Shown here: positions 36,974 through 50,116 of the stretch, piece after piece
Position numbering within the stretch: position 1 is the stretch's first letter
How the letters are laid out: the number at the start of each line of letters is the position of its first letter
Assembly: GCA_023079485.1 (NCBI GenBank)
Contig: CM041084.1
Span: forward strand, 101,040,467-101,104,466
Source: Archilochus colubris
Taxonomy: Eukaryota > Chordata > Aves > Apodiformes > Trochilidae
Length of the DNA: 64,000 nt
Direction: 5' to 3'
The notes under the pieces: model-generated
The model's input: the letters and a program-made list of their open reading frames with translations, nothing else
Databases searched by the model: none
What the model was told of the DNA's origin: nothing
Position numbers and translations under genes: made by a program

Positions 36974-39900
36974 CAGTCAAAAAAAAATGGAGACTTCTCT
37001 TCACTATGCAATTACAGATACAAACCGAATACTATGCTAGGCATGCATAGGGAGCAGAAAAATCTCTAGTATGAAGAATATAATCACTATTTTATACCAA
37101 ATAAAACTTGAGATTTTGTATTATTCTTGTCTGGAATAATGCATAAAGTATGCATAATAAAGAAGAACATAAAATTCAGAGAAGAGTGATAAGAATAACA
37201 TGATGAGAAAAAGTTCTTGCAAAGAGTTCAAAAATACTCAGACGGCTTTCAGCATATTTTTAAATCATACAAATCTTTGTTTCTTAATGCACAAGGAGAA
37301 GGATATTCAAATTTGTTTAAAAAAAAATAAAATATATATAATATAGTTTATGACCCAGCATGGGTGCAGCTAAACTGAGGAACTCATTAGACACAAAGTC
37401 ATTTTGTCCTAGAAATGGAAAAGATTCAAAAAGCAATGGAGAATATTATGTGGGTACAGAGAGTTACTGTAATACCCTGCAAGAAGAAGGTTCAGACTAC
37501 TGTGTCAAGACCTAATCTTTTATAATAATCTCCAGATCAGAAAAGGACAGAATTAGGTTTAGCCTGTATGGAATAAGCAATTCCACATCCATCTGTAACA
37601 GGGCTTGCATGTGTCCCTGATCTAATAGGACCCATAGTCAGAATGAATATAGTATTTCTCCTGTCGTATTGCATATAACAGGGCCTACAAACATTTTTTT
37701 CAGAACTGTTTAAAAACTGTTTGAAACTTTTTACATTTAAAAATGTTGGCCATTTAGCAAGCTGCTAAACCATCTGCTGGCATTCCAGACCTAAGTACAC
37801 ATAGGATCAGAAAAAAGGATGTGTTGACTGCCTACATTTGTGTCTATGTTTTCAAATGGCACCCAGCCTTGGGAGCTTTGGTGGAGAAATGGGTGCCAAG
37901 GTATTTTGGATTTACATGGGCAGCTTGCATAAATAACTTTACCAATGCCGTATCATTCACAAAAAGTGCTATGAATGTGCCAAAAAAATCATAACAGCAA
38001 TTGGCATTGTGTTCTGTGGAAAGAATAGTCTGCTTTAGACAGGCAGCAGAAGGCAAGATGTATCACGCTTCATAGCAGTAATTACATGAGAAGCCTTCTT
38101 TTCATCACTGGAGACAGTCTAGTCCTGAAGCTGAACATGCTTAGAGATGTGTAAGTTTCCATTAAATGGCAAATGTTTGCACTGGAAAGCTGCTTCACCC
38201 TCTCCCAGTAGCAATATTATCTTCAGGTCCCCAGCAGTATCCAGAGTCTCAGCAAGATTAATGTGTTGGAATCTCTTGCAGTGTTGCACAGCTGAAGCCA
38301 CCTACCCTGCAACTCTAGGGAAGTATTTATCTCCTGCCTGCTTGGATGCCTTGCAGAGAGGATATAAAGATCAATAAAGTTGGCAGTTTTCCTCCTCAGT
38401 CAACTAATTGCATGTGCTAGGACATGATTTCATGTCTGTGAAAACTTCCCTCACTTTTGTGGCATGGTTTAGCAGAAATTGAGCCCAGTGATCCTCCTTA
38501 TTGTTTGCAATCCTGTTAGAAAGTTTATTTAAAAGTGCCACCAAAAGATGATTCCTCTGTGACAAGCTATGGGAAAAGAGGTTTAGGAACGGGGAGAATT
38601 GAGCCACAGGATTTCACCCAGCTGGTTGAAGAGGCAGGCATAAAATGGGATGAACCACTGCAGTTCTGACTAAACTGAACACCTACTAATATTTCAGCAA
38701 TTAGCTTTTTGCAAGCTAGAATTATTTTTTGTTTGTTTGTTTATTGAGAGATTTATAGGAGAGTAAAACACTTTTTCCTAGATAATTATGTAAGATAATC
38801 TATAAATTGTGGTAAATAACGTGCACTTGTATATTTGCACTAGGCAATTACTGCACTCACATAGTTATTTGTACGTAATATTTTTCTCTGACTTTCATAT
38901 TCACTGCGATGTTTAAGCTGCCATTTTCTCCTTTGCCTCCCCTTCTCTGGGATCAGAAGAGCTGAGGTTGAAACCCCCTGTATTAGGCTGAGACAGGAAA
39001 GAAACTGATTTCAGTTATTTGTACTATCCAGCTTCTATTCTGTCACTTTGGATATCAGCAGTTGCTCTCCTCTCTCACTACAGTTGCCCTTACTTTGTCA
39101 TCTTCTGTACAGCACAAAATCTCCAGGGACTCTCTTAGGTGGACAAGCATTTATTCGTGGCACTGTTTAAAACAGTGCTTCTCACAACTTGTTTCTACTG
39201 TCAAGTCCTGTGTACCCAGTACTCTCAAACAAGACTCAACATCAGACCATGAGTCAATGACAGATTCACTGCTTAGTGGGAGCCACATCACCCCAGTGGA
39301 TTGCACTATTGCTCCAAGATCCTGGCCAGGCTCCCTCCTGAGTTTAATGGACCTGTGATCACAGTCTATCTAATCAGTGAAGAGCAGCAGGAACCACTTC
39401 ACAGTTTTGTGTTTGACATTTCTCTACGCTGAAATTAGAATTTGCCAAAAATCAGAGCTTCAGAATGAAGCACAAACAGTGCCTTTTCCTAATATTTTTT
39501 TAACATTTAATTTCCTGTCTTATAATAATCATACAGCATGTAGACCATAGCTATTAAATACAACTTTTGGACAAAGATGGATAAAAAGGTTTTGCTTTAT
39601 TAGATGGGATTATGCTAACCTCTAGTTTTGTTATATTTTTCACAGCAGCATATAAATAGTCATTTACGTTCAATAAATTTATTTTTTATAAACTGAATGA
39701 TCCATGTGCCACTTTGTTCAAGGAAGAAGCATCTATAGATTTAGGAAAGAACACAAATTGCTTTTGGTCTTAGGGTATTCCGAGCAGTTAGATGCAAACA
39801 GTACAAAACAGTTAAAGTCTTTTCTGGACCCATCCCAAAAAGAATTAAAAGGTCTTATCTACAAACAGATAAGTAAGCAATCTATTTAGCTACAGGTTAC

Positions 39901-40177
39901 ACTGTCCTATTTTTGGTGATGGAGGTAGAGTAATTTTTCCAGACAGCATTGCAATTAGCTTGGTTGACAGCTGATTTCTCTGTTTCCAAATCTTTGTACT
40001 GACATGTGATGCCTGTCTCAGAGACACGCTTATTGTAGCATATCATTTGTGTATCCCTACTTTGCATTTAATTGCTATGACACATCATAATCAGAATCAG
40101 AAACCAAAACTTTAATCAATCCTAAAAATATTTTTAAAAAAATCAAAAACCACACAATTTTTCTAACACTTGTACAC
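36974..40177. other. non-coding stretch, nothing recognised
   Basis: AT-rich DNA with patches of open frame up to 98 codons (39062-39358) that lack any domain pattern. Confidence 0.6.
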
Positions 40178-40207
40178 GGGGAACTAGGCAGAGGGGAACT
40201 AGGCAGA
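40178..40207. repeat. 15-bp perfect tandem duplication
   Basis: GGGGAACTAGGCAGA occurs twice head to tail (40178-40192 and 40193-40207) with no mismatch. The lack of divergence suggests a recent duplication. Confidence 0.9.
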
Positions 40208-43200
40208 GTCTTCTAAGTGCCAACCAAATTAACATGACTGCTGGATTTGTTAACTTACCATCTGCATTTTGCATAATGACTGATATGTAAAATTCTCAGT
40301 GATTTCAGCAGCAGGCCTGCTGTTACTAGGGAGGTAGGAGCCACCTTAAAACTACTTCTACTGCCAATAGCTGCAAATCATTACTACTGACAGACTCCTC
40401 CTGTCCCACAGGGATTTGTTGTCAGACTGAGCTGGGCTCAGAAGCTGGCATACTGTTACTTTGCTTCATCTACATTTGATTTGCATTCTGGATAGCTGGG
40501 GCTGTAGGAAGTTATTCCATTTTTTTTTTTAATTTTTTTTTTAATATGAAAAATACCAAATTAGAGCTGGTATACTTCGGTGAACTCACAGGCCAGTACT
40601 GGTTCTAAGCAAAGGAGGAGAGCACTTCTTCCTCAAGCAAAACCGAACACAGCTCAGCCATGTTTCTCTCAGTAAAGTCCAGTTGTGGAACCTAGAGTAA
40701 GGGAAGCAGCTGCCTGAGCTGCAAAGTAATCTGGAATGTGGTTGTTTAAAAAAATCAACAGTTGATTTCTTCCCATAAGTGAGAATTCACTGCTAATAGC
40801 AATAGCGTTTATATAAAAATGTAAATAAGGAAATATATCTTTTAACTAGTACACAGAAAATCTGAAGGCTGGTTCGATGGCATGACAAATCTGCATGACA
40901 TAGTTAGTGTTTCAGTTTTAAAGTTAATATGTTGAATGTATTTTCTCCCACTGAAGATATCAAAAGACTTGGAAATTTGAAACTGAAAAATTCAGTTTTA
41001 ACAACAGGACAAGTTGATTATAAAAGCAGATATATAGTTTAAGTACATGTGTGCTTGTCAAAACCAAAGCTGGTCAAAGCAATCTCCTTCAGAGATATAA
41101 AAACAAGATTTGCGGACATAATAGCAGGGGAACTGAAGTATACTCGATTTCAGCAATGTATCTGATGAGATTCCACAGAACAGTTTTGAGAAAACAGTGG
41201 GAGAATGCAATTTAGAATGTGGAATGTGGTCTTGGAGACAGATTACTAGTAAATGAAAAACACACACAAAACAAAACAAATCTTTTCCTAGGGAGAAGAA
41301 ATGTTTCAAGCTGAGAACTTGGACTGCACATTGAGAAGGATGTAAATTAAGATAAAGCATGTCTCAAGTTCTACAGTCTTTAAAATGAACCTAATATCAG
41401 TGCTTTAAAGATGTGTAACATTATCCGTTTCTGAAGATCAATGCATTTGTCAGAAGGCTATATTCTTTTTCTCTGGAAGGCTAAAACCAAGTGCACTCAT
41501 ATGAAAAGTTATTCAGGGAGGCTTTGTGGTAGTTAGATATAATAGTTTTGTGCCAATAAATACCTATGGTTTTTAATTCTAGTTTCTTTCAAGTTAATCA
41601 GTGAATTGCCACTAAGTGCAGCAAAACCAACACCTCTTCCAAATATCCTATGACCTCTTGCATGGGCATTTAAAATCAAAATTTCTCACATAAATGGAAG
41701 AACCTCTGAAAAGGGTGCCATGAGTATTAACTTAGAAAGGATTACAGCAGAGATAACAATTAGAAGAAAAATTGCTTAACCCTCAGTTGTGTTGATGAGT
41801 CTTAATCACAGGTAGCACACCTGTTGGAGTGCTTAAGAATAAGTTCTGACAAAAAGGGCTCCCCTGTATAGGGACAGTGTAATCTAATTCTAGAATAGCC
41901 TCAGCTCAGGGAGAGGAATTTATGAGCCTTCAGCTGCCAGATCTGTTCTCACTTCTGTAAAGATACAGGTAAAACTAGGATCAGGACTTAGGCAGATTAA
42001 AATTAATTTCCTTCAGAACAATGGAAAGGACTTTTATATTCCCTCGGCTGTACTGAATTGTATAGAACCTGGCTATTTTGCCTGTAAGGCTGCTCAAGAA
42101 ATAAATACTTTATTTTTTTAATGGGAAAAGTTTGGGTTTAGCTATCTCTTTATATTCAGGGAAAAAAAGGATTACTTTAGTTCTTTTTTGTTGTTGTTTT
42201 TGACTTTGACTGGGAATCAGATGCAGAACATTGCCATCACAAAGATGAAATATTCAGAAATGGAGGGAACAGGGGCAGAGAGCTGCATTTGAAACTGTAA
42301 TTCAGCCTTAACAGCTCAGGGATAGAGCCTTTCTACAGCCATGGTTATAATTTGCCTTATTTTCATAATTTTAGTTTAATGTCCCTAAGTTTATACTGCA
42401 CATGGATCTTTACTGTACTTGGTGATTATGATCAGCTATTTCACTTAAATTTCACTGCTTCTTCAGGGAAAAGATATGTATCTAGCTTAATTGCAATTAA
42501 GAAATATAACGAAAACCCCAGGCCTTATAGTTGTTTTTTTTTATTTGATACAATGGCTGCAGCACAAAGGAAAAAAGAGAAGTTACCAGTGACACTGTGT
42601 TGGTTCTGAGGTCTGTGCTGTAGGGAACCTAAATATTTAGATTTCAGCTGCATTGAGAAATTTATCACTGTGTACATATCTGATCCAAACTCAAATTAGG
42701 GTCAACATCAGACGGACCATTTTTCTTTTCTGCAAAAAATGAAAAATACTCTAAATTGCTATGTCACATTTACCTAAAATGAACTTACCTTTGCATTCAG
42801 TAATGAGATGTTGAAACTTAAGAGGAGTATGATGTAACCCTAAGAAAGAAAATTTTAAATAGCTGTTTTATTATTTATCTTTTTTTCCTTTGTTTTCAAA
42901 TTTCTTTGGTTCTAGTTTTGTTTTCCTTTCTTGGTGTAGCTTTTTGGGGTTTTTTGGTTTATTTTCTTTGGGGTTGTTTTTTAATTATTATTTATTTTCT
43001 AAAACCATAATTTGTTGAAGCCATAACAACTAGCAGGAGGGCAGAATATAACACCAGGTACTAAATATAGTCTACATTCACCAACTAACACTTTGCAGCA
43101 CCTCTTAGCCATGTGAACAAGAGTATATTCTAGGAGTAGATGGCCAATACAGAAGTTTCATGGCATGGAATACAGGCAGATATTGTGCAACTTCATCCTG

Positions 43201-46200
43201 TAGTTATCTTTCACTCAACCTGTGGTGACAAAAGAAAGCAGAAAGCAAGAAGGAAGTTGGACCAATAAGGAGAAGAGATGTGAGGTACAACATGCACTTG
43301 AATCCATTTGGGCATGACTTTTGGTTTCCTTATAGAAGGATGCTGAAAGCTCCAGACACTGAGAAAAGCTGGATGGATTGAATTACCCATGCCTGTGCAT
43401 AAAATCCTGGCAGCCCAACAGTAAAATTAAACTCTAACTCAACTAAGAAAGAAATATCCTCAATAGAAATATCCTTAAAATTAAGATTTAATTATATGTG
43501 CTCATTAAAACTGAAATAAAAATTACTCTTGTGAAAATTCATTTGTCTTTGCTCTTGATCAGGAAACCCCGTCTGCTTACCAGGAAAATTATATACAGCA
43601 ACTACAAAAAATCAATTTTACTTTTAAAACCCCCTCTACTAAAACTTCTGACTTTGTTCTTTTAGCTCACTTTCTGTCTGCAGAAAACACTGAAGAGATG
43701 TCTAAGATTCAGCCTTTCCAGGAGGAGTAAAATGTGGATATAAATAAGACATTGACTTGGAGAATTATAATGAGTGACGGTCTCAAAAAAAGAAGCAGAA
43801 TAATTTTGCATATAAAAATCATTTTTCAACAGGAGATTTAAATAATAAGAGGTCTTCCGTTAGCAGTATTTGATTGCTGCTAAATTTAATGTGTATTTGT
43901 CAAAAGGAATCAGACACATGTTAGTGAGTATCTTTTGCTCTCAGCCTCCTGATGGTGGTTTCTCTTTAAAAAGATTTTCTTCATCAATAGCCCATGCATA
44001 GGTGAGGCAATTTTGTATGCAATGTAAAATTCCAATTTTAGTTTCCTAATCCTCACTCCAGATAACAAGTAATGGAAAAAATGTCTGATTTAAAAACAGA
44101 GTTGAAAGACAGGGGATGGAAAAAAGGAAGAGGCAAGAAGGTGAGAAGTCAGGAAGGCCTAAGAGGATGTGTGTCATTTAGACATGACCTCTACATGCTA
44201 ATTATGTGTCTAGGAAGGAGGCAAGTGGTGAAGTGAGGTGATGGATCCAGATACTACAATGAGAAGAATGCTCCTCTCTCTGGATGTGCTCTATTGATCA
44301 GAGGGCAGCCTGGGAGTTAGGAAAGACAGGAATGGAAATTCCAGGGCAATTGAAACAAACAGGCAGAGAATGACTGGGAACACTGCATGTACCATTTTCT
44401 GGGTAGGCCTGGTTACAGAGTATAATCACTTTAAAACCATACAAGGAAAAAATATATTTTGATTAGGTATCTAAATTCTCTCACTGATGCATGTGAAGGG
44501 GAAAAAATATCAGATTTTTTTGCTCCAAGTTTTCAGATAATTACTACAGCACATTAGGGGGCAGATTTTCAAAGTTGTGCTAAGAAATGTAGCCATGTGA
44601 CTTCTCTTTAAATTCAGTAAGAATGGTTCATTTAAGACACTACATTAATTTGAAAATTCACTCTCCTCTTTGGGAGGTGGAATGCCTTTTTTTTATGCCT
44701 TTTTTGAAAAGTTCTTTAGTACTTTTTAATATTTTAAACTGTGTTTGCAGTATCCTTTCAGAGGGTTGTTACTGAGATTACGAGTTTTTGCTTCCTCCAA
44801 TAGTGGTCACAAAGATTTTTTTTCTATTTTCTTTTCCTGCTTCTACCCTAGGGGTATTAGTCATGTTTTGCTCAAAGGCAAATATCTAAACTTCTTGAAA
44901 TTATTAACCATACTGTTAGAGTAATGCTGTTTATACAAATTAATTTAATTGATTTTGAACTGTTAAAGTTGTGTCAGCATTTTCATTGCAAACCGCACAA
45001 TAGTTGAGCAGCTACCAAAAAACCCCCAAGATGCTATCATATTATAAAGTATATGATGACATAAAAATGGCATGAAATTAAAACCATCTGTGTCAACAGA
45101 AAATTAATGAAAATTTTTGTTCTGCCTTTCTTTCCCTTAAAGTCCTCTTGCAACAAACAAGATGATCTATTTCTTCCAGATTTTCAACCTTATCATATAA
45201 AAACGATACAATGCTTTTTTGTATTGTCCTTGTACATTTAAAATTAATGTTAGAAATGGATAGCAGTCATTTGCCTGGTTGCAGAGAGGATAATATAAAA
45301 TCATAATGCCCCAATTATTCCAATGAGAATACTACTAATGAGGATATTTCCATAATATAAGATGCTGTAGAACTGACAAGTAACAAGAAATGAGTTAGTT
45401 TGGTAGTGGATAAATAGGGTGGAAAAATGATCAAACATTTTCCTGGGTTTTTTTAGGTTTCAACTTAAACTTTATGTAAGAAATTTTCATTTTTACATTT
45501 TAAAGCTCTAATTACAGCTATCATCCCTTGGTATGGCTTCTAAATCACAACCTGAAGAGACTTATTTTTATACAGGGAACCATCATACAAGGAAAGGTCA
45601 TGCTCTATGTAATTCTGGCTTGTTTTTACTGCTTTAGCATATCGTAATATGAAACTTTATCAAACTCTAAATATAAGTTGTTTTTTTAACATGTCTGAGA
45701 GAATAATTAAGGCCAAATATCATGTTACCTAAATTGAAGGGAAAGAACATGAATCATTTCTTTCACTTCTATCTCAGGAATATAGGGCAACCACTATAAT
45801 GTCATAAAGGCAAAACACACTGCTCTTTATATGAAGGAAGAAACCCACCACATTTTCCAATGCAAGTTACTTTAAATATTACAAAACATTTGAAAATAAT
45901 CCTTCAGCTTCTCCTTGCAAAAACAGAGATTAATGAGCATAGACCAGGAACCATTTTCTCTTCTGCATGTTGAAGAAAAAATATTCTTTACAAGCACAAT
46001 TTCAAAGGTAACTGAGGTCCTAATTGTAATTCAACTAATTGAAACATAGCTGAAACTAAGCATTTGAAAAGGTTATTTTGAGAAAGCTTATTCCTGTTTC
46101 TATTTGTGATGCAAACTAGTTCCAACCAACCTAGGCTGGTGTTCAAGACCACTTTAAGTCTTGCAGACATACCATTTTGCCCTTACACTGCTGACCCTGA

Positions 46201-49200
46201 ATCCTTGTATCTTATAAATGATCACACTTTTTAAGTTCTGTTTATTAAGTGTCATTTAGGTATTTATTGTGCCCAAGTTGTATTTAATATTTTTGAAGGC
46301 TTTTTCAGTGGTACTGTGGAGCTAGGCACCTGAAAGGTTTTACAGGTCTTGTTAAATAATAACCTGCATGTCAGACTTTCAATAATTGAAGCCTAAATGA
46401 CTTCATCAAGTCAAGAGAAATCAAATCAGAGAAAATATTAGTACCATTGTGACTATTAAAATTGTTTAGTAAAATTGTTTGTTTTCTAGAGATAATACTA
46501 AATGTACATATAAATCTCTGAATGCAGAATTAACAACATATACAAATGACTATTCTTCTATCTATTTTAAATTTACATACTAGAGTTAAAAATGGTAGTA
46601 ACTGCACAAAAATTCAAGCAAACAAACTCTTGTGCATTTTTATACACAAGCTAGGGTCTATACTTAAGCAAAAGAATGTAGAGAACATTCATCAAATAAT
46701 TATTTGGAAGACAGAACTTCTAAGCTATCAATAAAGCAGCCCTAAGTTTAAAATGGGAGTTTTATCAGTCATGTCCCGGCTGAGGAAGTGGTTATTATTA
46801 ATTTTTTTGCAGCCTGGTATTCTGGTTTTGATATGAGTTTAAGATCTACAACTAGAAAATATTTTGTTTTCTATTTCATTATTGAAATTTCTCTATAAAC
46901 CTTTGGAAGCATTGAACAAAGGTCCTGGTACTCTTAGACACATTTGCATAACTGTTACACCTAGCACATACTTACTCTATGTAATAAGAGATTCATTTCT
47001 ACTTGATAGGTTTTCAGGGAGTTCTTCACTTTTACCAATGGAAAGTTCTATCCAGGAACTGTGTAAAATATCCCCTTCCCTTTGTATAGGGTTTCAAGGA
47101 CCTCTTAACTACAAGTAAAGAATTACTTCATGATTGCATTCCACTGATCCCTGGATGATGTCCCATCACAAGGCACAGTTTTCTAAAGCCTGTTCTCTCA
47201 GTAAGAACAGATGAAGCATTAACTCAGATGATGTATCTGCTCTGCAACTTATGTTAAAGGTCTTGATTGGGCAACAGAAGAAATTAAATATTCTGTAGCT
47301 ATTGTGAAGCTATTTAGGTAACATCCTGCTTTTTGGAACATACAATATCTTCCTACAAATAACACGAGGAAAGCACCAATGCCTATATCTATGTACAAAT
47401 GTACTGTGAGGCACCTTCTGTATTACACAGGCAAAATACTTACAACTGAATATAAACAATGCCATATGTCATAATGTTTAGAGACACTGATAAAGTGTCA
47501 CAATTCTCAATCTGAACCAAGTGAGATAAGTACTTTGGTTATACTGGTGCACCCAAAGCAGTTGACAACAGATGGTCTAATGCTACTCTATTTCCATAAT
47601 CTGAGGGCAGAGCAAGTCACACTTAAGTAAAAGAAGGATGGGTGTACATACACAGATACATTAAGCAGTCATCTCAAGATGTATAAAGATCTCCCAGTTA
47701 GTCAAGACAATCAAAATTATTACATCACAAGCAATTTTTATGTAAATATAAATTTTCAATTTTTCTGGCCTCTTTACATCAGATCATTTGAATAGTTTGG
47801 AGAATCCAGCAAGATAAGGATTCCGAGGCTGAAAACTATTTATTAGAATAATATCTGTCATTTTTGGATGACAAGATTCAAGTAAAGATGACAATAGCCT
47901 TCCTGATAGATGGTGAACCATCACTATGGAAAGGGTGTGTGCTTTAAGGGAAACTGCACTGAGTGTAGAAGGTGCCCTATAATTTCAAGTAAGACTTCAA
48001 AGTTCTTTTTTTTTTTTTTTCAACCAGTACTGCTGTGGCATGAGCATCCTGAAATGCTTTTTTTTTCTTCCCAGTCTTGGCTCCCTGAGGATTTTCTGTT
48101 GTCTGAAGTGGCACAGAACACTTGTGGGGGAGTTTTGTGGTTTGTTTATAGTTTTTCTGATAGGAAAACATTAGATTCATGGGATGCTAATATTCCATAC
48201 ATTTGGGCAAGATGTTAGAGAACAGCTGCAATAGTTTTAAAAATTTATTAGTACTTAAGCAGTATAATGAAACAAGCAATTGCCTCATCACTGCCTTGAA
48301 ACCATTAATTTAATCACTGTGATATTGTAACTCTCTGTAAATAACTAAAACTGCCAGGTTTTTAGAGTAGATACATATATTACATCTTGTGAATTAATAT
48401 TCTGGAGTCAACTGAACCTGTATCTGTTCCTTTTTCACCTAACATGAGATAAATCAGATTTAATATTAAATGCATCAATCAGTACTTGCCCACTATCATT
48501 TTATAATTGTCAATAAACAGATGCTGTTGTCACTTGTACATTGCACAGAGAAGCAATACACATTGCCAAAACTTTATACTAAAGCTTTGGTTTATTGTAT
48601 GATTTTTAACCTACTCATTGAAACGAAAGTGTCAAGATTTGTGAAATATTACAAGGCAAGAGACTGAAATTCAGTCCTGGGAAATAAAGTGACTATACTC
48701 TGTCTTATGCAATAATTTGTTACCTCGTAACCAATGCAGAAAAAAAACCCAGGGAGTATTTATGGTGATATATTGGGGAAGATAACCTGTCAGGTACGTC
48801 AAAGTATACCATCTTATGAGAAGCATACATTGTGATGGTAATAACAGCTTGATTCTGCTTGCTTGGTGTCCCCAAACTGATCCAACTAAACTAGCAAATG
48901 AAGTTATGCAATCCCTGTCCAGGTTTTCATTGACTTTTTTTGCTGCTAAATGGGTCTTCATGGCTTATTAAAAAACTGAAGAGCTGTGTAATTTTGGGGA
49001 GGGTTGTTGCATTTTATTTAAAGAAAGTTTCTGTTACAGATTATCTTTTGATAATCTATAATTCAAGATTATCAAGAGTGTATATTATATCACATCCTGC
49101 ATGGGCTTGGGAAAAATGTCAGTTTATTCTCACTTAAAATGTTCATACTGCTTACTTGGTTCATGTCTTATCCCTTCTCTACTTTTTCAGAGGGATTTGC

Positions 49201-49697
49201 ATCCAAGATGAGTACAGCAGTATGTAGAATCTGATCTTAACTGCATAATTAACAGTGTCAGGAAGCTTTCCTATTTTGTAAGCAAAATACTGAGGATAGC
49301 AGGTCTGTGCATATACCTAAAGCACTGTATATGGCCCTTGAATTTGCCTTTAAATATTTTCTCAGTGCTCAGACAGTCTTAGCTATATCACGAGTCTGGC
49401 TGATTTCTGTCTCTTCACAAGGTTACAATCACTGTCATTTACAGAAGGATATATCTTCTCCCTCTTCAAACCCAACAAGATTTTTGGCACATTGTCTGTC
49501 TGTTCAGTTCTAGTAGCATTATAATTGTTGGGATCCAAGCCAAGAAAGGATCTGGAATGTTATTTTTAATGACTGTAGAACGATGATATATTGTGTATTA
49601 AATTCTACCTGTAACTACAGAAATTCTAATATTTTTTTCAAAATCTCTATTTAAAAAAACAGACTTCCTTTAAATGCACAGGTTTTCTCTTAAATTA
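40208..49697. other. non-coding stretch, nothing recognised apart from low-complexity tracts
   Basis: About 9.5 kb of AT-rich DNA without a supported gene or repeat family. Low-complexity parts: T-rich at 40520-40545, a T/G-rich patch at 42860-43000, and T16 at 48005-48020. No open frame exceeds about 100 codons and none shows a motif. Confidence 0.6.
49039..49073. promoter_or_regulatory. triple GATTATC/GATAATC cluster with hairpin potential
   Basis: GATTATC (49039-49045), TTTT, then its exact reverse complement GATAATC (49050-49056), and a third GATTATC at 49067-49073. TAATC/GATTA is the core site of K50 homeodomain factors of the OTX/PITX type. Function is not shown; in AT-rich DNA such clusters can be accidental. 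Confidence 0.3.
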
Positions 49698-50116
49698 TTC
49701 CTTCCTTCCTTCCTTCCTTCCTTCCTTCCTTCCTTCCTTCCTTCCTTCCTTCCTTCCTTCCTTCCTTCCTTCCTTCCTTCCTTCCTTCCTTCATTCCTTC
49801 CTTCCTTCCTTCCTTCCTTCCTTCCTTCCTTCCTTCCTTCCTTCCTTCCTTCCTTCCTTCCTTCATTCCTTCCTTCCTTCCTTCCTTCCTTCCTTCCTTC
49901 CTTCATTCCTTCCTTCCTTCCTTCCTTCCTTCCTTCCTTCCTTCCTTCCTTCCTTCCTTCCTTCCTTCATTCCTTCCTTCCTTCATTCCTTCCTTCCTTC
50001 CTTCCTTCCTTCCTTCCTTCCTTCCTTCCTTCCTTCCTTCCTTCCTTCCTTCCTTCCTTCCTTCCTTCCTTCCTTCCTTCCTTCCTTTTCCTTCCTTCCT
50101 TTTCCTTCCTTCCTTC
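49698..50116. repeat. (CCTT)n microsatellite, about 419 bp
   Basis: About a hundred CCTT units on the plus strand (GGAA on the minus). It is interrupted by a CATT variant at about 49792, 49864, 49904, 49968 and 49984, and degenerates to CCTTTT near the right end (50086-50116). It is homopyrimidine apart from these five A, so it has strong potential for triplex (H-DNA) structure and replication slippage. On the minus strand it is a dense array of ETS-core GGAA. The 154-codon frame reading through it is an artefact of the repeat. Array length in an assembly is unreliable. Confidence 0.98.

Noticed and set aside
38350..38378. TATAAA followed shortly by AATAAA near 38360
   Set aside because: No LTR-like ends or target duplication around it; the hexamers alone are expected by chance in AT-rich DNA.
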